From contig NZ_NTJD01000005.1 in the NCBI RefSeq assembly GCF_002358085.1, positions 124,001-188,000 of the forward strand: a DNA stretch of 64,000 nucleotides, read 5' to 3'. The stretch is from Pseudothioclava arenosa (GTDB lineage: Bacteria; Pseudomonadota; Alphaproteobacteria; Rhodobacterales; Rhodobacteraceae). A program made the translations under genes and the position numbers. The notes under the pieces were generated by a model. That model had not been told where the DNA came from and did no database searches. It worked only from the letters and a program-made list of their open reading frames with translations. How positions within the stretch are numbered: position 1 is the first letter of the stretch; the number at the start of each line of letters is the position of its first letter. Below, in pieces: positions 60,241 through 64,000 of this stretch.

Positions 60241-62508
60241 TTACTTCGACTGGCCGATGCGGCACGCCGCCAGCGCCGCCATGTTCAGGATATCGCTGAC
60301 CGTCGAGGTCTTGGAGCAGATCTGGATCGGATCGGCGATGCCGGTCAGGATCGGGCCGATCACCGTGGCGCCAGCCAGTTCCTGCAGCATCTTGACCGAG
60401 ATCGAGGCCGAGTGCCGCGCCGGAACCACAAGAATATTCGCCGGGCCGGTCAAGCGGCAGAACGGATATTGCTTCATCTGTTCCATGTTCAGCGCCACGT
60501 CGACGGTCATCTCGCCATCATATTCGAAATCGACGCCCCGCTCATCGAGCACATGCGGCGCGATATGCATCTTGGTCGCGCGCTCCGAGACCGGATAGCC
60601 GAAGGTCGAGAAGGAACAGAACGCCACGCGCGGCTCGAGACCCAGCGCGCGGGCAACCTGCGCACCCCGCGTCGCGATGTCTGCCAGGTCATGCTCGTCG
60701 GGCCATTCCTGCACCAACGTGTCGCCCATCAGAACAATCCGGCCCTTGATCAGCACGGCGGTGATCCCGACCGCGCCATCTGACGGCGCCGCGTCATAGA
60801 CCTTGTTGATGAGCTCCAGCACATGCGCCGATTTCCGCGTGGCGCCGGTGATCATGCCATCGGCGTGACCATGCGCCAGCATCAGTGCCGAGAACACATG
60901 CCGGTCGCGCGTCGCCAGCTTATGCGCGTCTTCACGGTCGACGCCCTTGCGCTGCAGCCGCTTGTAAAGAAAATCGCGATAGGCATCGAGATGGCGGGTG
61001 TTGGCGGCGTTGACGATGGTCAGCTCGCGATAGGCGTCGCCGATCCCGGCGGCCTCAAGCTTTTCCTTGACGTCCGTATCACGCCCGACAACCAGCGCCT
61101 GACCCATGCCGGCCCGCTGATAGGCAACCGCCGCCCGCAGCACGCGCGGATCGTCGCCCTCGGCAAAGACCATCCGGGCCTGCGCCTGACGCGCGCGGGC
61201 GTGAATGCCCTGCAGGATCGACGCCGTCGGGTCCATCCGCGCCTTGAGGCTGAGCGTATAGGCCTCCATGTCGATGATCGGCCGACGCGCCACGCCGGTA
61301 TCCATGCCCGCCTTGGCCACCGCCGGCGGAATCACATGGATCAGCCGCGGGTCGAAAGGCGTCGGAATGATGTAATCGCGGCCAAAGCTGAGCTTGCGGC
61401 CATAGGCCATCGCAACCTCGTCGGGCACGTCTTCGCGCGCCAGCTCGGCCAGCGCCTTGGCGCAGGCGATCTTCATCTCGTCGTTGATTGCGCGCGCGTT
61501 GATGTCGAGCGCACCGCGGAACAGGTAGGGGAAGCCCAGAACGTTGTTCACCTGGTTCGGATAATCCGACCGGCCCGTCGCCACGATCGCGTCTTCGCGC
61601 ACTTCGTGGGCCTCTTCGGGGGTGATTTCCGGGTCCGGGTTCGCCATCGCGAAGATCACCGGATTATCGCCCATCGAGGCGACCATTTCCGGCGTCACCG
61701 CGCCCTTGGCCGAGACGCCAAGGAACACATCCGCGCCCACCATCGCCTCTTCGAGGGTGCGCGCTTCGGTCACCGCCGCATGGGCCGATTTCCACTGGTT
61801 CATGCCCTCGGTGCGGCCCTGATAGATCACACCCTTGGTGTCGCACATGATGCAATTGTCGTGCTTGGCGCCCATCGCCTTGACCAGCTCGAGGCAGGCG
61901 ATCCCCGCCGCGCCCGCGCCGTTCAGCACGATCTTGCAGTCTTCGATCTTCTTGCCCGAAATTTCGAGCGCGTTGATAAGCCCCGCCGCGCAGATCACCG
62001 CCGTGCCGTGCTGGTCGTCATGGAACACCGGAATGTCCATGATTTCCTTCAGCCGCTGTTCGATGATGAAGCACTCGGGCGCCTTGATGTCTTCGAGGTT
62101 GATACCGCCGAAGGTCGGGCCCATCAGGCTCACGGCCTTGATGATTTCCTCGGGGTCCTCGGTGTCCAGCTCGATGTCGATGGCGTTGACGTCGGCAAAG
62201 CGCTTGAACAGCACCGCCTTGCCTTCCATCACCGGTTTCGACGCCAGCGCGCCAAGGTTGCCCAGCCCGAGGATCGCCGTGCCGTTCGACACAACCGCCA
62301 CCATGTTGCCCTTGACCGTGTAGTCATAAGCCGTCTCGGGATTGGCCGCGATCGCCTCGACCGGAACCGCTACGCCGGGGCTGTAGGCCAGCGACAGGTC
62401 GCGCTGGGTGCTCATCGCCTTGGAGGCGACGATGTCGTATTTCCCCGGACGAGGATCGAGGTGATAAGCCAGCGCCTCTTCGGGCGTGATGCGGTTCTTG
62501 CTGGACAT
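60241..62508 (-). CDS. maeB: NADP-dependent malic enzyme with phosphotransacetylase-like domain
   Basis: 755-residue fusion. The N-terminal malic enzyme (about 1-430) has YSPGVAVPVEAIAANP, FVFDDQHGTAV-type VFHDDQHGTAVICAAGLINAL, and the nucleotide-binding NGAGAAGIACLELV. The C-terminal part (about 430-755) resembles phosphotransacetylase (FAEGDDPRVLRAAVAYQ) and ends CSKTSTVSDILNMAALAACRI; in MaeB it is regulatory. It decarboxylates malate to pyruvate with NADP. It diverges from mutS. Confidence 0.95.
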   Translation of the reverse strand: MSSKNRITPEEALAYHLDPRPGKYDIVASKAMSTQRDLSLAYSPGVAVPVEAIAANPETAYDYTVKGNMVAVVSNGTAILGLGNLGALASKPVMEGKAVLFKRFADVNAIDIELDTEDPEEIIKAVSLMGPTFGGINLEDIKAPECFIIEQRLKEIMDIPVFHDDQHGTAVICAAGLINALEISGKKIEDCKIVLNGAGAAGIACLELVKAMGAKHDNCIMCDTKGVIYQGRTEGMNQWKSAHAAVTEARTLEEAMVGADVFLGVSAKGAVTPEMVASMGDNPVIFAMANPDPEITPEEAHEVREDAIVATGRSDYPNQVNNVLGFPYLFRGALDINARAINDEMKIACAKALAELAREDVPDEVAMAYGRKLSFGRDYIIPTPFDPRLIHVIPPAVAKAGMDTGVARRPIIDMEAYTLSLKARMDPTASILQGIHARARQAQARMVFAEGDDPRVLRAAVAYQRAGMGQALVVGRDTDVKEKLEAAGIGDAYRELTIVNAANTRHLDAYRDFLYKRLQRKGVDREDAHKLATRDRHVFSALMLAHGHADGMITGATRKSAHVLELINKVYDAAPSDGAVGITAVLIKGRIVLMGDTLVQEWPDEHDLADIATRGAQVARALGLEPRVAFCSFSTFGYPVSERATKMHIAPHVLDERGVDFEYDGEMTVDVALNMEQMKQYPFCRLTGPANILVVPARHSASISVKMLQELAGATVIGPILTGIADPIQICSKTSTVSDILNMAALAACRIGQSK

Positions 62509-62626
62509 GGGGCCAAGTTCCTCCTGAAAGCCCGCCCCTCTTAGCGAGTGTGACGAAATCCCTCAATGGATTTGCACGTCTTTTCGCCCTTTTGTAGGCT
62601 CGCGCGCGAAGAACAGGGGGACAGAC

Positions 62627-64000
62627 ATGGCCGAGCCGACCGTCACGCCGATGATGGCGCAATTTCTGGAGATCAAAGAGGCCAACCCCGGCGCGCTTCT
62701 GTTCTACCGGATGGGTGATTTCTACGAGATGTTCTTTGATGACGCGGTGGCAGCGGCGGCGGCGCTCGATATCGCGCTGACCAAGCGCGGCCAACATCTT
62801 GGCCAGGATATCCCGATGTGCGGTGTCCCGGTTCATGCCGCCGAGGGCTATCTGCTCACGCTGATCCGCAAAGGGTTCCGCGTTGCCATCGCCGAGCAGC
62901 TCGAAGACCCCGCCGAGGCGAAGAAGCGCGGCTCGAAATCGGTGGTGAAACGCGACGTGGTGCGGCTGGTCACCCCCGGCACGTTGACCGAGGAAAGCCT
63001 GCTCGAAGCCCGTCGCCACAATTTCCTCGCCGCCTGGTCCGAGGTACGCGACGAAGCCGCGCTGGCCTGGGTCGATATCTCGACTGGCGATTTTCGCGTG
63101 ATGCCCTGCCCGCTTTCGCGGCTTGGGCCCGAACTCGCGCGGCTTGCCCCGCGCGAGGTGCTTGTCAGCGAAGTGAAAGAGCCTGATTGTGCCGAAATAG
63201 TCTCTGATCTGCGTGCGGCGCTTACGCCGATGGCGCGTGCAAGCTTTGACAGCCAGGGCGCCGAAAGCCGGCTTTGCGGGCTGTTTTCGGTGGGCTCTCT
63301 GGATGCCTTCGGCACGTTTTCGCGCGCCGAAGTGTCCGCCATGGGCGCGATCGTCGACTACCTCGACCTGACCCAACGCGGGAAACTGCCGCTCTTGCGC
63401 CGCCCGGTGCGCGAAGAGGCGGGCGGCCTGATGCAAATCGACGCCGCGACGCGCCGGAACCTTGAGCTGACGCAGGCACTGTCCGGCGGGCGCGAAGGCT
63501 CGCTCTTGCACGCGATCGACCGCACCGTGACCGCCGGTGGCGCACGGCTGCTTGAACGCCGGATCTCGGCGCCCTCACGCAACCTGCCGCAGATCCACGC
63601 GCGCCATGAATCTGTGCGTTTTCTGCTGGAACAGAGCCTATTCGCCTCGGATCTGCGCAGCGATCTCAAGCGCTGCCCCGACATGGATCGCGCCCTTGGC
63701 CGCCTTGCGCTTGATCGCGGCGGCCCGCGCGACATGGCCGCGATCCGCAACGGGCTTGGGCAGGCGCTCTTGATTGCCCAAAAGCTTGAACGCAACGATA
63801 CACCCGCGCTTTTGGCCAATGGCGCCAAGGCGCTGACCGGCCATGACGAGCTGGTCGCGCTCCTCGACGCTGCGTTGGTGGCCGAACCGCCCCTTTTGGC
63901 GCGCGACGGCGGGTTCATCGCGCCCGGCTATCACGAAGAACTCGACGAAACCCGTAAGCTGCGCGACGAAGGCCGCGGTGTAATCGCCCGGCTTCAGGCG
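62627..64000 (+). CDS. mutS: MutS mismatch-recognition protein (partial, N-terminal part)
   Basis: Partial gene running off the right edge; 458 codons are present. It starts AEPTVTPMMAQFLEIKEANPG. The mismatch-binding Phe-X-Glu motif is in RMGDFYEMFFDDA (FYE), and domain I-III sequence follows (SKSVVKRDVVRLVTPGTLTEE, LFSVGSLDAFGTFS). The ATP-binding domain lies beyond the window. MutS starts strand-specific mismatch repair. The start ATG follows AGGGGG. Two dispersed palindromes lie within it. Confidence 0.96.
   Translation, partial: MAEPTVTPMMAQFLEIKEANPGALLFYRMGDFYEMFFDDAVAAAAALDIALTKRGQHLGQDIPMCGVPVHAAEGYLLTLIRKGFRVAIAEQLEDPAEAKKRGSKSVVKRDVVRLVTPGTLTEESLLEARRHNFLAAWSEVRDEAALAWVDISTGDFRVMPCPLSRLGPELARLAPREVLVSEVKEPDCAEIVSDLRAALTPMARASFDSQGAESRLCGLFSVGSLDAFGTFSRAEVSAMGAIVDYLDLTQRGKLPLLRRPVREEAGGLMQIDAATRRNLELTQALSGGREGSLLHAIDRTVTAGGARLLERRISAPSRNLPQIHARHESVRFLLEQSLFASDLRSDLKRCPDMDRALGRLALDRGGPRDMAAIRNGLGQALLIAQKLERNDTPALLANGAKALTGHDELVALLDAALVAEPPLLARDGGFIAPGYHEELDETRKLRDEGRGVIARLQA
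63191..63213. repeat. Dispersed palindrome inside mutS
   Basis: Left arm GCCGAAATAG, spacer TCT, right arm CTGATCTGCG. It encodes AEIVSDLRA with an ATA codon. Confidence 0.5.
63624..63648. repeat. Second dispersed palindrome inside mutS
   Basis: Left arm TGCTGGAACAG, spacer AGC, right arm CTATTCGCCTC. It encodes LLEQSLFASD, in a different reading frame from the first mutS copy. Confidence 0.45.

Noticed and set aside
60823-62544. 573-residue open frame on plus across maeB
   Set aside because: Antisense to a clear malic enzyme.

Overview
The window is a GC-rich alphaproteobacterial chromosome segment, most likely from the family Rhodobacteraceae (Paracoccaceae). Supporting signs are the regB-senC-regA-hvrA redox-regulation locus followed by ahcY, the AddAB-type recombination nuclease in place of RecBCD, the hemD/Mic60-like/HemY-like set, the DUF2125 and DUF2853 proteins, and TTAA-N7-TTAA (CtrA-type) sites in front of flagellar genes. 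Nearly all of it is protein-coding, with many 4-base ATGA overlaps. I saw no phage, insertion sequence or CRISPR array.

Layout. 1-3.7 kb (minus): tamB (cut by the window edge), tamA, idi, secB. 3.7-7.6 kb: fxsA, then tim44-like, mltA and smr on plus, and a lipoprotein hydrolase on minus. 7.6-10 kb (minus): hslV-hslU and trxA. 10-20.1 kb (minus): PAS protein, tsaE, amgK-like kinase, murU-like nucleotidyltransferase, addB, addA. 20.2-25.5 kb: regB diverging from senC-regA-hvrA, an HD hydrolase, and ahcY behind a structured leader. 25.7-31.1 kb: metabolic and uncharacterised genes (DUF2853, enoyl-CoA hydratase family, DUF2125, pmbA/tldE, cysQ-like, flavin reductase).

31.1-42.1 kb is a flagellar block. 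motB, flgE, flgK, flgL and flgI lie on plus, with CtrA-type boxes ahead of motB and flgE. A converging minus-strand operon of a lytic transglycosylase, flhA, fliR, flhB and a small FliJ-like protein is joined by 1-4 base overlaps. 42.2-48.5 kb is a probable surface or flagellar glycan cluster: a two-domain methyltransferase diverging from two glycosyltransferases and an unknown protein. 48.7-50.6 kb holds three small or unknown secreted proteins. A tRNA-Thr(CGT) follows.

51.2-54.7 kb (minus): hemD, a Mic60-like protein and a HemY-like TPR protein ending in a LapB-like zinc knuckle. 54.8-57.5 kb (plus): tsaD, gpsA, yciI-like and EVE genes. 57.9-59.3 kb (plus): phoU-phoB. 59.3-62.5 kb (minus): rbsK and maeB. 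mutS starts at 62627 and runs off the window.

The most unusual signal is a family of about 20 dispersed imperfect palindromes of roughly 23-25 bases. Arms resembling GGCCGAAATAG and CTATTTCGGCC flank a 3-base spacer. Nearly all lie inside coding sequence, in several reading frames, using codons that look rare here. They are dense in addA-addB-murU-amgK, recur at 1.6-6 kb and 55-64 kb, and were not seen in the flagellar and glycan region. I cannot assign them to a known system. Second is a perfect CtrA-type site in front of a PAS protein that lacks a kinase domain. Third is the HemY/LapB-like hybrid. All calls were made by eye from sequence and translations; no searches were run.
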